From: Fibrobacter succinogenes
GTDB lineage: Bacteria; Fibrobacterota; Fibrobacteria; Fibrobacterales; Fibrobacteraceae
NCBI RefSeq assembly: GCF_902779965.1
Contig: NZ_CACZDK010000002.1
Span: forward strand, 62,001-126,000
Direction of reading: 5' to 3'
DNA: 64,000 bases
The notes beneath the pieces are model-generated. The model saw only the letters and a list, made by a program, of their open reading frames with translations. It searched no databases and was not told the DNA's origin. Numbering within the stretch: position 1 is the first letter of the stretch; each line of letters starts with the position of its first letter. Made by a program: the position numbers and the translations under genes. Below are positions 39,089 through 48,744 of this stretch, piece after piece.

Positions 39089-42000
39089 ATGGATAGAAAT
39101 ACAATGAAGAACACAATGAAATCCTTAAAATTATGGGTATTGGGCTGTGTTATGCTCTTTGCTGGTGTCCAAAGTGCATCAGCAGCACTTAAAGGGTGTG
39201 AGGGCACCGTTTATCTTAAACTTCCGGATGGCTGGACTACCGCTTTTACAGCTGCCGGTGGCAACTTTAATCCCTTTAAGAAGAGTACTACGTACCCCAG
39301 CTGGTATGAAATTTCTACGGCACAAATTGGTGGTACCAATAATCCGGATTTTTTCCACATCTCCGTTGCTAGAGATGACTATGGTCAGGCGGGTGGTATT
39401 ACTCGTACCCAGATTGGCAAGAACGTCCAGTTTCAGGAAGCAAGTGGTTTTACCTGCAAGGATTTTGGAAGTAAAAACGAACTTTGGATTCAGCCAAGTT
39501 TTGATGATCCTACCAAAACCTTCTTCAAGGGCGATGCTCCTCAAGTAAAGTATTTCTATGTCTTCTTGCCGGACAATGGTATTTGGAAGAGTGCTACGCC
39601 GGTGATTAATGAAGATGGCAAAGAAAGCCCAATGGATATCGACAACGATCACTGTGGCTGGTATTACAAACGCTATGTTGATGTTAAAGAGCTTCCGACA
39701 AAGGTCTTTATCCGTAGGGATGATGATGAAGATATGAAGGAGGCTATCGGTTTCGGTGGCGAAAAAGCTGCCAAAGAAGGTAAAGCTCCTGAAGCAATTG
39801 ACTTAGAAAAGATGTTTAAAATTTATGACAATCAGTTAGGTACTGATGAAAAAATTCTATACTTTGTTGCTGATGAAAAGCAGGCCGCTGCACTTGATGG
39901 TGTTGATTTTGGTTGGTATGTAGCTGACCCTGGAATTTCGGGGACATGCACGTATAGTATTGCTGCTGTTATTTATGATACCGATGCTCAATTGCACCCG
40001 GCATTCTCTTGCTATGGTGGAAATGGTGATCCCCAACCGCACGATCCGAATCCAAGTCATGATGAATGCCAAAAGGTGAATCAGACAAACGCTACTAAAG
40101 GGGTTGACGAGAAAACGGCTCTTAGGGCTATTTATGAATGTATTGGCGTGACTCCGGGTGTTGTTGAAAAAACTTTGGATAGGGCTACTCAAAAACCGAA
40201 ACTTTCGGCTGCCGGTAAAAAATGCTTTATTGATGAAAAGTATTTCAATATGCTCTTCAATTATACTGAAGGTGTGAATGAAATGAGTTGCTTTGATTTA
40301 CCGTTTAATCGTGCTGACGATGGCAAGTGGGAATTTAATTCTGATACCTATACGAGTGGACGTCTTAAGAACCCGACTGTGGGTGGTTTTTATCCTGTAG
40401 AAGATACGCAACCAACTGATCTTGAAGAGGCTTTGCCGGGGCAGACTCCTGCTCCGTTAGCTCGAACCAAAAGAAAGGCTGAGGGGCCTGTCCACTATGG
40501 TCCTGTTTTCCGTGAAATTGATTCTAAAGAAAACGCTCCTTTAATTGATATTATGTGTAATGGACCCGGTTGGAATAAAGGTATCAAGTGTGATAATCTC
40601 TTTGTTGGTAATAACGATGATGAGACAATGGTTGATATGCTGAAACTCCCTACCGGTACGTGCATGTACGGTTGGAGTTGTCCGGATAAGGCTCCTGCGG
40701 ATTGGACTTTCTTCAAGGACGGTACGGATACTGTTTCTACAGCAGCTAGCGCAAGTTATCGTTGGACTTCTGACCCTGCTACAGATACTAAGGGTAATGG
40801 CGGTCGTAACCAGCATTTCTGCTTTGAATCTAAAGGTCAATTCCGCTTTAAGAAGGGCCTCAAGTTCAGCTTCCGTGGTGATGACGATATTTGGGTTTAT
40901 ATTGACTATAAGCTTGCTGTGGACCTTGGTGGTACCCACCTTGCAGCTCCGGGCTATGTTGATTTGGATACGTTTATGCCTGATGCAAAGCTTGATTCGA
41001 TGTATGATATTCATATCTTCTTCTGTGACCGTCGTACGACGATGAGTAACGTCCGTATCAAGACGAACATGTTCATCGATCAAAATACATCTGCTGACGC
41101 AGATCGTGTAGGTAATACTATGAAAGATGGGTATATTCAGTATGAACTTATCTATCGTGAATCAGGCGGTAAAGGCTGTGCTTCTTTAATGAAGAAAGAT
41201 TCTATAATACGTGGTGATGAAATTCTTAAGAAGAATCACAAGGTTTCTTACATCTTTGCGCACGATAAGGCTGGTACAGACGTTATTTGTTCTGAAGAAA
41301 TGTTTGCTGCACAAAAGGGTTGTGTGGAACAAAATGGTAAATACCTGATTGATATTTCTGACCTAACTCATCCGATTGTATATGGAGACAAGCTTTTGAA
41401 TGGAGCTCTTCTCCCAGGTAATTACTATTTAATTTATAAGATTGACGATGATAAGGAAATCTTGTGGGATACCCAGATCAAGGGATCTGTCGGTGTGGTT
41501 ACTCGTAATGCTGTTATTATTGATGGTAGTACTACGAGCTCAGAAATTAAGTTCAAGTCTTCTGCAATGGGGTCTGCAAACGTTCCGACTATAGAGCAGA
41601 TGATTCCTATCTATATCGGTGCTATTAATGATGAGTGTGGTTCTGATGAAGCTTGTAAGGCTACGAAACCGCTCCAGTTGTTGCCTTCTCCTAATGATAA
41701 ATATTCCTTGGAGGTTACTGATTCCACTGGTGCTGATGTTTCAAAGATTGTTAATTTCTATCAATTGAGTAAAGGTCAACTCTCTATGGTTAATCCGAAG
41801 AATCTCACAATTGGTCCTGGTGGTATTGATACCCTTTATGTTACGATTCCGTTATCTCTATTCCGCAGTGCGAACAGGGAAAATATTGTTGTCAATGTTG
41901 CTAAGAGTGGTTTCAAGGCTAAACTTAACTTCTTTATTCCTACACTTGTCTTTGTAGAATCTGATTCTACTTTTGTCACAAAAAGTTCTGATTCTGACGA

Positions 42001-43852
42001 TCAAAAGCCTCACATGATGAATTCTGAAGTTGTTAAGTTCTACCTGGTCGCTCTTGATGGAAATACTCCGTGTGGCTCCAGATGTAATTTTAATGTGACC
42101 GCTAATGGTTCTAAGACTTCTGCGGGTTTGATTGTGGATTATGGTGAAAGTACGGATAGCACCATCAAGGTTGTTGATGGCCGTGCTACGATTTCTATCA
42201 TTTCGACGAAAAAGTTCGAATCAACGATGCCGTATGCTCAATGTGGCACGCCCAGCTGTAATGGTACGGCGACAGTCCATGTGAAGGGTCCGAACTTATA
42301 TATGGAGGCTCTTTATGTCAACTTGCAGTTTGAAGAACCGCCGGTTCCGACCCCGATTATGGCTGACATCTTTGACGTTCATGGAGAACTCCCGACTTCC
42401 AAGATGAATATTGGTAAGGAAGGTGATGGTTACTTTAGCATGCAGACGGAATACCTTGATGGTATCGGTGACTCACTTGCTGTTTACTACTATCGTAAGT
42501 TCCATAAAGACTCCCTCCCGGAAAAGATTGCGGTCTTCTGGGATGAAGATGAAAAGGACTCTGTGGTGTTTGAAAAGGCCGAAGTTGCAGCCGGTGCTAC
42601 TTGTGGTGCAGCCGCTGGCCTTGCCGACTCGCTTTGCTCTCCTGTAATCACGTTGGGTGGTAAGAAACTGTCGAAGAACGTGAAAACAGCGGGTACTGGA
42701 AAATTCAAGTCTTGGGCAACGTATAAATATAAAGGAAAGACTGTCACAGAGCCTTTCACATGTAACTACGTTCTAGACCGAATTGCTCCAGTTATTATCT
42801 CTGCTAGAGCTTCGTCAGATGAATCTTCTGCTAAACTTAAGATTGAGTTCTCTGAACCTGTTCAGAAGACTACGGATGGTATCAGTAAGGGTGATGCAGT
42901 GCTTTCGTTCTACATCAATAATGGCAAGAATCCGCAGTTTACTGAATATATTCCGTTGAAAACGGGTGCTTCGATTCCGGCTGAAGCTCGTACGGGTGTC
43001 ATGAACTTGTTCTATAACCCGGATGGCTTGTTCCCGCAATCTGGTGACTATATCCACTTCGGTAGTATTGCTGGTGTTGGATTCTTTACGGATTCGTCTA
43101 ACTATGCGAAAGTAATTCCTGGTTCTGATACTCTTCGTCCGGCGGACGATGCTGATTACAAGTGGAATGTGGCTCCTGGCTATAACGCTACAGAGCGTCG
43201 CCCGTCACCGTGGGTTTTGATTTCTGGTGAAGTTAGCTCTTACGCTGTCAGAATTATTCCTTCTGCAGTGGGTGGCATTCCGAGAACTCCGAGTGAATCT
43301 GCTGATTTGGATCCGTTTGATATCTTTACTTATGACGCTACCAAGGATGAAACTGACTTTAGAAATGATATCCGTGGTGGTCAGGGCGAATTTACTAAAT
43401 ACGGTTTCGTTCCTCAGGGCTGGTTTGTCAAGAGCGATATGGGTGCCTTGATTGAATCTAAGGAAGAGTATGTTGACGTCGATAAGAAGAATGTGTTCTT
43501 TAACTATGAATTCTCCTTGTATACGAACTTGGGTACTCATGTCGGTACAAAGAAGGGACGCATCTACTGCGATGACGACAAAAACAAAGAAGTCAATAAT
43601 AGATACTTCTTTGGTGGTGCTGGTCAAGACTGCGTTGGCAAGCGCATGAACTTCTTTGTCCTGTGGAACATGAAGTCTGGCAAGAAGCGCTTGGTGGGTT
43701 CTGGTGCCTATGTTTCGAAGCTTAAGACTTACGTGCAGCTTGACAACTTCGGTAAGAAGAACAAGTTCGACAAGAGCGAAATGTGGGGCGTCCGCCATAA
43801 CGCAAAGGTGCTTGGCAGCTACTTCCCGATTATCAAGACTAATAATCCGTAA
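39089..43852 (+). CDS. giant secreted fibro-slime domain protein
   Basis: The 1587-residue protein has a signal peptide (ending SASA near residue 32) and a fibro-slime/PA14-like domain (about residues 575-665): FCFESKGQFRFKKGLKFSF, RGDDDIWVYIDYKLAVDLGGTH and YDIHIFFCDRRTTMSNVRIKTN, the family pattern found in Fibrobacter and slime moulds. The N-terminal 450 residues hold paired Cys; further on there are beta-sandwich-like segments (~860-1130) and a region with DAFDVHGELPTSKMNIGKEGDGYF-type start (given in part; ~1095 onward). Fibro-slime proteins have been found among cellulose-associated outer-membrane proteins of F. succinogenes, so adhesion to plant fibre is the likely role; this is known for the family, not shown here. 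Preceded by a long leader, followed by a strong terminator; apparently monocistronic. Confidence 0.9.
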   Translation: MDRNTMKNTMKSLKLWVLGCVMLFAGVQSASAALKGCEGTVYLKLPDGWTTAFTAAGGNFNPFKKSTTYPSWYEISTAQIGGTNNPDFFHISVARDDYGQAGGITRTQIGKNVQFQEASGFTCKDFGSKNELWIQPSFDDPTKTFFKGDAPQVKYFYVFLPDNGIWKSATPVINEDGKESPMDIDNDHCGWYYKRYVDVKELPTKVFIRRDDDEDMKEAIGFGGEKAAKEGKAPEAIDLEKMFKIYDNQLGTDEKILYFVADEKQAAALDGVDFGWYVADPGISGTCTYSIAAVIYDTDAQLHPAFSCYGGNGDPQPHDPNPSHDECQKVNQTNATKGVDEKTALRAIYECIGVTPGVVEKTLDRATQKPKLSAAGKKCFIDEKYFNMLFNYTEGVNEMSCFDLPFNRADDGKWEFNSDTYTSGRLKNPTVGGFYPVEDTQPTDLEEALPGQTPAPLARTKRKAEGPVHYGPVFREIDSKENAPLIDIMCNGPGWNKGIKCDNLFVGNNDDETMVDMLKLPTGTCMYGWSCPDKAPADWTFFKDGTDTVSTAASASYRWTSDPATDTKGNGGRNQHFCFESKGQFRFKKGLKFSFRGDDDIWVYIDYKLAVDLGGTHLAAPGYVDLDTFMPDAKLDSMYDIHIFFCDRRTTMSNVRIKTNMFIDQNTSADADRVGNTMKDGYIQYELIYRESGGKGCASLMKKDSIIRGDEILKKNHKVSYIFAHDKAGTDVICSEEMFAAQKGCVEQNGKYLIDISDLTHPIVYGDKLLNGALLPGNYYLIYKIDDDKEILWDTQIKGSVGVVTRNAVIIDGSTTSSEIKFKSSAMGSANVPTIEQMIPIYIGAINDECGSDEACKATKPLQLLPSPNDKYSLEVTDSTGADVSKIVNFYQLSKGQLSMVNPKNLTIGPGGIDTLYVTIPLSLFRSANRENIVVNVAKSGFKAKLNFFIPTLVFVESDSTFVTKSSDSDDQKPHMMNSEVVKFYLVALDGNTPCGSRCNFNVTANGSKTSAGLIVDYGESTDSTIKVVDGRATISIISTKKFESTMPYAQCGTPSCNGTATVHVKGPNLYMEALYVNLQFEEPPVPTPIMADIFDVHGELPTSKMNIGKEGDGYFSMQTEYLDGIGDSLAVYYYRKFHKDSLPEKIAVFWDEDEKDSVVFEKAEVAAGATCGAAAGLADSLCSPVITLGGKKLSKNVKTAGTGKFKSWATYKYKGKTVTEPFTCNYVLDRIAPVIISARASSDESSAKLKIEFSEPVQKTTDGISKGDAVLSFYINNGKNPQFTEYIPLKTGASIPAEARTGVMNLFYNPDGLFPQSGDYIHFGSIAGVGFFTDSSNYAKVIPGSDTLRPADDADYKWNVAPGYNATERRPSPWVLISGEVSSYAVRIIPSAVGGIPRTPSESADLDPFDIFTYDATKDETDFRNDIRGGQGEFTKYGFVPQGWFVKSDMGALIESKEEYVDVDKKNVFFNYEFSLYTNLGTHVGTKKGRIYCDDDKNKEVNNRYFFGGAGQDCVGKRMNFFVLWNMKSGKKRLVGSGAYVSKLKTYVQLDNFGKKNKFDKSEMWGVRHNAKVLGSYFPIIKTNNP

Positions 43853-43875
43853 TAGCGCTCTTTAATGATTTTTTA

Positions 43876-43903
43876 AAGTCTCCCTTCGGGGAGGCTTTTT
43901 TTA
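43876..43903 (+). terminator. rho-independent terminator after the fibro-slime gene
   Basis: An 8-bp stem AGTCTCCC/GGGAGGCT with a stable TTCG-type loop followed by seven T. Confidence 0.9.
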
Positions 43904-43958
43904 TCTACCGTCTCAGTTTTAAAGTCTATATTTGCACTTTATTTCTATATTTAAAGAC

Positions 43959-44357
43959 ATGCGAAAGTTTATAATTGCAGCTTCTTTATGCGCTATGGCT
44001 TGGGCCGGATCGCCAACTGATATGGATTCTCTTTTCCGTGGTAACGAGTACAAGCCGACGCTTAGTGCATCGCTTCGCGATACGACGAGTTCTGTAGTGC
44101 CTGCCAAGGTCACTGGCAAGAATGACAAGGGGGATGGTTTCTACATGCTTCAGTTCGAAGCTGTTGGCGATTTTGACGCCGCTCAAAGGCGCAAGGCCCA
44201 GCTCTCTGCAAGCACCGGCTATACCATCCAGGTTGTGTTCGATACGCCGTTCTACAAACTTCGCGGTGGTGGATGGAACAAGCGCAAGGTCGCCGAAGAC
44301 AAGGCTCGTGAGCTCTCTGCGTATAACATCAACGCTTTTGTCGTGAAGATTCGATAG
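43959..44357 (+). CDS. secreted SPOR-domain protein
   Basis: The 132-residue protein has a signal peptide (MRKFIIAASLCAMAWA) and a SPOR domain in its second half: GFYMLQFEAVGDFDAAQRRKAQLSAS, TGYTIQVVFDTPFYKLRGGGW, KRKVAEDKARELSAYNINAFVVKI. SPOR domains bind peptidoglycan stripped of stem peptides at septa. The protein has no other domain, so it may act with a partner such as the RlpA-like protein encoded at 15429, which lacks a SPOR domain; that is inference. ATG 43959 gives the clean signal peptide. Confidence 0.85.
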   Translation: MRKFIIAASLCAMAWAGSPTDMDSLFRGNEYKPTLSASLRDTTSSVVPAKVTGKNDKGDGFYMLQFEAVGDFDAAQRRKAQLSASTGYTIQVVFDTPFYKLRGGGWNKRKVAEDKARELSAYNINAFVVKIR

Positions 44358-44382
44358 CGCTAGTCTGAGCGCTTAATGCACA

Positions 44383-44412
44383 AAGAGCAGGTTCTTGACC
44401 TGCTCTTGTTGT
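44383..44412 (+). terminator. hairpin terminator after the SPOR gene
   Basis: A perfect 10-bp stem AAGAGCAGGT/ACCTGCTCTT with a 5-nt loop. The T tract after it is interrupted (GTTGTATTTGTT), so termination strength is uncertain. Confidence 0.6.
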
Positions 44413-44427
44413 ATTTGTTCTCCCTTG

Positions 44428-44457
44428 TCATTCCCGCCTCCGAACGGGAATCTCCCT
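44428..44457. repeat. hairpin repeat (GTCATTCCCGC..GCGGGAAT-type copy)
   Basis: GTCATTCCCGCCTCCGAACGGGAATCTCCC, nearly identical to the copy between prfA and prmC. Confidence 0.75.
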
Positions 44458-44520
44458 TCTATAAAAGAAAATGCCCGCTTTTGCAGGCATGACATAGGAA
44501 AAAAGCATCCTTATTACATA

Positions 44521-44625
44521 GTCTACTGTCTACTTCCCACTGTCTACTTCCTACTTCCTACTTCCTACCGCCTACTTCCTACTGCCTACTTCCTACTGCC
44601 TACTTCCTACTTCCCACTTCCCACT
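44521..44625. repeat. heptad array of exactly 15 units next to the pseudo-helicase stop
   Basis: Fifteen consecutive 7-bp units fill 105 bp: GTCTACT x2, TCCCACT, GTCTACT, TCCTACT x2, TCCTACC, GCCTACT, TCCTACT, GCCTACT, TCCTACT, GCCTACT, TCCTACT, TCCCACT x2. Consensus KYCYACT. It ends 2 bp before the stop codon of the convergent giant gene (44628). Confidence 0.92.
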
Positions 44626-44627
44626 AT

Positions 44628-47600
44628 TTACATCACGCCGAGTATTTGCTTCATGCTGTGGTCGTCGAGCTTGATGAGGGCGCGTTCTTCTGGTGGCACG
44701 TAAGCCATCTTGCGCTCGTTGTCGGGCCTCTTGGAGCGGTCGCGGAGCACAATTTCTTTGTTCGTGCGCGAATAGAAGAATGGCCCTGTCTTGATGAACT
44801 GTTTTTGGTGCAGAGCCTGCTTAATGGCTTCGTTCAAGGCGGCGGTCATCTTGGGTGTTGGATGGTCTATGTGGTGCAGTTCCAGAAGTCTCAGCACCAA
44901 CAATTCCCCATGGATAGGCGATTCGCTATCGACGTAGAACTTTAGCTGCTTGATGAGCTTGTCTATCGGCTGTTCTTGAATGTCCGAAGAATCATCGCCA
45001 GCATAATGGACTACTTTATAGGGCTCTGCTTGAACTCTGCTATTTTGTTCCGCCTCATCGAGAGAATCGTCTTCTTGTGGTGGCGGTGCGACGCTTTGCT
45101 CAATCGCTATCGTTGCGATGAGGTTTTCTCTTTCATCGGCATTTGAAATGTTCCAAAGCGGGAGCCACATGTTCAAAACGGTCCAACCGAACCTCGAAAG
45201 CATGGTCGGGCGAATGTATTCGCGGTCTTCGATGGATTCGTTGTAGGTGCCATAGTTACAGTCACTTTCAATAACAGCGAGATAGTGCTTGGGATTGTTG
45301 GCGTCAATGACAACCGGCCCCACTGGAATGTTGCCCGGTGCAATATAATCTTTAAACGCAATAGATTCTTTTTTGAGCGCTTCTTTAATTTGTTCGTTGA
45401 ATGTGGATTCTTGCGCGGTTAAATCTATTGGCGCGTTGTCAAAAGATGGTTTTGTTTTGAGCGACTGGACCCATTCCTGGAATAGGCTTGGCTTTGCGTT
45501 TGTTAGTTTTTCGGCTTCATCGTTCGTCATGAACAAGCAAAGGCTTTGCTTTGCAAGAGTTGTGCAAATGGCAAGCTTGCTGATTTCGCTAGCGCCTTTT
45601 TCGCTATTGGCGTCTGCACATACGAATATGACGTCTCGGTATAAATCAACGGCGCGTTCAACGGTCTTGATGTAGAATTTGTTTTGCAAATTCCCTTGAG
45701 TAAAGAACCTTTGGGCGTTCTGATTTTTTTCGAAAAGCTTTTGCAGCGCCGCTTCAATTTCTTTGCATTGCGATTGGTTCGATGCGACAATGCCGAGAGT
45801 TTGGCCCGGATTCTTTGTGGCGTGTTGTACCGCTTTTTCCGCAATGGCCGCAATCTTATCTTGCGCCAATTTGAGCGTTTGCAGCTTGTTTGTTGTGTGT
45901 ACCGAATTCGGGAATTGTGCTATTTCGTTGTAGTAAATTCGATTATTCGCGAAACTGAATAGCGTTGGATTTGCGTACTGCGCTGTGTACCCGATAACGC
46001 GTGTGGGAACACCTTTTCGGAGCGATGCCGAAAGTACGTTGTCCTTAAAGAAAATGGAAGGCGACGAAATTTCCATGTTGCAGGCGTCTATTGAGAGTGC
46101 TTCCAACATGGGTGCATATGGATTTCCTAAAAGAATAACTTTTTTCGAATGATAAATTCCAGGCATGACTTCGGCAATGGTCATGCAGTCGGCATCCAAG
46201 AATAATGTTACATCGAAGGTTTCAAAATTTGAATCGTAGGATTGAGCTAAAGTAATGTTCTGGAACGAAGCGGGATTTTTTTCGGCGACTTCGTGTGCGG
46301 CACGGAAGTTCGCGTTGCAGAATTGATCCAGCAAGGTCCTGTATTGCTTGCTCTTCTGTTTTCGATTTTTCGAAGATTGGCTGAACAACTCCGGACATCT
46401 TGTGCTTGCGGCCTGCATTTGGCCATTTGTCCAAGCGCGGATAAATGCCAAGGGAAGATCCTTGTTCGCGTTGTTTGAATCTTCCACAAATTCTGCGAGA
46501 TTTTCACATGGCGAGTCGTTGATGTTTTCCATGTGTTCGCGAAGTTGCAGATAAACGTTTTGCTTGTTCCATTGCGTTGCCAAACGTTCTATTTGGCCAA
46601 ACCACAAATCTACACTCGGAATTTCCAAGGATTCGGTTAAAATAAGTGATTTGCTGATGCTTTGGATTTTATGTTGTAGTTCCTTAACTCGTAACCGGAT
46701 GTTGTCAAAGTCTTCGAAGAAAGGCTTGAACAAATACCATTTTTCAAGTAGCTGCATCAGGTAATCGTATTGATCGCTGTTCTTGATGCGTGCGCGGAAG
46801 ACGTAGTATTGTCTGATTTTATCAGCTAGATCGTTCCAGTCTGTTTTTTCAAATTTCCAGTCTTTACCCAGCAAGCGTGCGGCAAGTACAGAAGAATCCT
46901 TGTATTTGCGCTTGTATTCCTGAATTTCGATAAGCTTGTTTATTTCCTCAATGAGCATGTCATCGGAGGTGATGCTCTTGGGATTCTTGAATACGCTGAG
47001 CAGAAGGCGCTTGGGTCTGCGGTAGTGGTCCGAAAGCGATTTGAGAGTGGAATTGAGACTTTCGGCAAATTCGTCACGAGCCGCAATAACGTTCTTGTCC
47101 ACGGCATCGTCGGTGAATACGTCAGAACCTTTACGTCGGTAATCGGTCCAGCGAGCGCCTGCACTGGGAAACTCGTTCAGATCGTCTTGATAGGCGACCC
47201 ATCCGCTTGAATGCAAGTTCCATTCTTCAAAAGCGGGAGTGCCGTTGTCGAAATATTTCTTAAGTACTTCTATCAATCCCAGAATGTCGGCAAGCCTTGT
47301 TCCTGATGGATAGAGATTTGATTTGATAATGTTATCCGAGAACGGCTTGATGGCTTCGATTAAAAGTTTAGCTTGTTCAAGTTCCTTGCCGATAGCGTTT
47401 TTGCGTTCTTTCGAAACGGCGGGCAACATGATTCCTTGGAACGCATTGTAGATTTCTATTCCGTTTTCGCTGAAGAATAGTTCCTCTATCTTTTCAAGGC
47501 TCGAAAGCATGGACTTGAATTTGTCGTAGCGGACATTTTCGATGCCCGTGAAAAGTTCGCTTTCGAATTTTGTTTTAAACGGTTTTAAATTCGAAATCTT

Positions 47601-48710
47601 GTCAAAAAGCTCCGAGAGCTTTATTCCGCTTGGCTTGAGCGGAAAGTTGACGGAGTCGTAGTAGGTGCGTAGCTTTGAACGGATCTCGATGAGCGAGTTC
47701 TTGAGTGTGCTGCGCTCGGGGCCCTGGAATGAACGATATGGCGGTTTCCAGGTGTTATCAAAATTGAATTTTGTGATGGCCCTGCGGCTTATAACGCAAA
47801 CTTTTTTCTTTTTCAGTAAACAATCTGCGGCGATGTTTACTGCCACTTTCGCTTTTTCTGCACCGGGAAGCGTTTGTATGGCAAAGGCAAAGTTTTCGTC
47901 GTTAAGTGCGTCGATGACGGCCTTGTTTGTTTGCGAATCTGTTATGTAAGGAAAGTAATGATCGACTGGATTGAAAATGTGATCGTAGGGAACGTTGTCG
48001 AATAGTGAAGGATGTGGCAAGAATCCTTCGTTCCCGATAGTCGCTATGAAAAATGCGTTGTTTGCTGCTTTCGATGTTGTCCAACAGTCGTCTATGAGTC
48101 TCTTCTTGAGAAGCAGGCTGTTGGTGCTGTAGAACGTGATGCAGAAACCATTGCGTGTAAATTGCCAATCGTTTCTGGGGGCAATCCTTTTTTCGAGTGT
48201 GTCAAAAAATTTTTGAAGATCAAATGTTCCGTTTTTGTAAAAGTCTTCTGCAAGCGGATACTTGATTCTTTTGTCGAGGGCTTGGAGCGCAATGTTTTCG
48301 ACGGGCGCACGAGCCGAAATGGCTACGGTATCGTGTCCAGCGTCGTAGGTCAGTGGAACCAAGAGCGCAGGGGCGAGCATTTTATCACCATGCTTGATAA
48401 ATCCCTTGGCCATGAACAAGTCTTGGTTGCAGAAATCTTCAGTTTTTGATTTTAATATTTTGCGGAACGCTTCGAGGTCGGCGGTTTGTTTTTCTTGATT
48501 GTATTTTGTGGAAATAGGAAAGAACTGCGCCAGCGCACGAGGCTTTTGTTCTTTTTGCCAAGCTTCGAAAAAATCGTCTCCGTTGTCTAAAAGTAACGGG
48601 GATTGAATATGGTTCTTTTGCGTAAAACAGAGTAGGCGGTCTTTGCTGTCAAAGGCGGCCGCTTCTTCGCGAATATTTTCTATAGTAGTAGACACAGACG
48701 TTGCAGTCAT
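44628..48710 (-). CDS. giant DUF4011-type helicase homologue with dead ATP site, Vsr-like and DUF3320-like parts
   Basis: The 1360-residue protein follows the order of DUF4011 SF1-helicase/nuclease proteins: N-terminal part, helicase core, a Vsr/MTES_1575-like nuclease segment ([25 protein letters not shown].....[10 protein letters not shown], near 1150) and DUF3320 (~1240-1345). But every helicase motif is altered: Walker A is TLPGAEKAK (near 280; expected GPPGTGKS), motif II is FLDADCM (near 838; expected DEASQ), motif III is LLGNPYAP (expected GDPKQLPP), and the late NVALTRA motif reads LAICTTLAK (near 1052). The frame is nevertheless intact. Relatives with active motifs occur in anti-phage defence; here a structural or regulatory role is more likely. 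ATG 48710 is used; an upstream TTG lies in frame. gluQ starts upstream on the same strand 35 bp away. Confidence 0.72.
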   Translation of the reverse strand: MTATSVSTTIENIREEAAAFDSKDRLLCFTQKNHIQSPLLLDNGDDFFEAWQKEQKPRALAQFFPISTKYNQEKQTADLEAFRKILKSKTEDFCNQDLFMAKGFIKHGDKMLAPALLVPLTYDAGHDTVAISARAPVENIALQALDKRIKYPLAEDFYKNGTFDLQKFFDTLEKRIAPRNDWQFTRNGFCITFYSTNSLLLKKRLIDDCWTTSKAANNAFFIATIGNEGFLPHPSLFDNVPYDHIFNPVDHYFPYITDSQTNKAVIDALNDENFAFAIQTLPGAEKAKVAVNIAADCLLKKKKVCVISRRAITKFNFDNTWKPPYRSFQGPERSTLKNSLIEIRSKLRTYYDSVNFPLKPSGIKLSELFDKISNLKPFKTKFESELFTGIENVRYDKFKSMLSSLEKIEELFFSENGIEIYNAFQGIMLPAVSKERKNAIGKELEQAKLLIEAIKPFSDNIIKSNLYPSGTRLADILGLIEVLKKYFDNGTPAFEEWNLHSSGWVAYQDDLNEFPSAGARWTDYRRKGSDVFTDDAVDKNVIAARDEFAESLNSTLKSLSDHYRRPKRLLLSVFKNPKSITSDDMLIEEINKLIEIQEYKRKYKDSSVLAARLLGKDWKFEKTDWNDLADKIRQYYVFRARIKNSDQYDYLMQLLEKWYLFKPFFEDFDNIRLRVKELQHKIQSISKSLILTESLEIPSVDLWFGQIERLATQWNKQNVYLQLREHMENINDSPCENLAEFVEDSNNANKDLPLAFIRAWTNGQMQAASTRCPELFSQSSKNRKQKSKQYRTLLDQFCNANFRAAHEVAEKNPASFQNITLAQSYDSNFETFDVTLFLDADCMTIAEVMPGIYHSKKVILLGNPYAPMLEALSIDACNMEISSPSIFFKDNVLSASLRKGVPTRVIGYTAQYANPTLFSFANNRIYYNEIAQFPNSVHTTNKLQTLKLAQDKIAAIAEKAVQHATKNPGQTLGIVASNQSQCKEIEAALQKLFEKNQNAQRFFTQGNLQNKFYIKTVERAVDLYRDVIFVCADANSEKGASEISKLAICTTLAKQSLCLFMTNDEAEKLTNAKPSLFQEWVQSLKTKPSFDNAPIDLTAQESTFNEQIKEALKKESIAFKDYIAPGNIPVGPVVIDANNPKHYLAVIESDCNYGTYNESIEDREYIRPTMLSRFGWTVLNMWLPLWNISNADERENLIATIAIEQSVAPPPQEDDSLDEAEQNSRVQAEPYKVVHYAGDDSSDIQEQPIDKLIKQLKFYVDSESPIHGELLVLRLLELHHIDHPTPKMTAALNEAIKQALHQKQFIKTGPFFYSRTNKEIVLRDRSKRPDNERKMAYVPPEERALIKLDDHSMKQILGVM

Positions 48711-48744
48711 ACCACGAATATAAATTTTTTTTTGCAATTTGCGG

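Noticed and set aside
44521-44625. Heptad arrays as a CRISPR array
   Set aside because: Units are 7 bp without spacers, and no cas gene is in the window.
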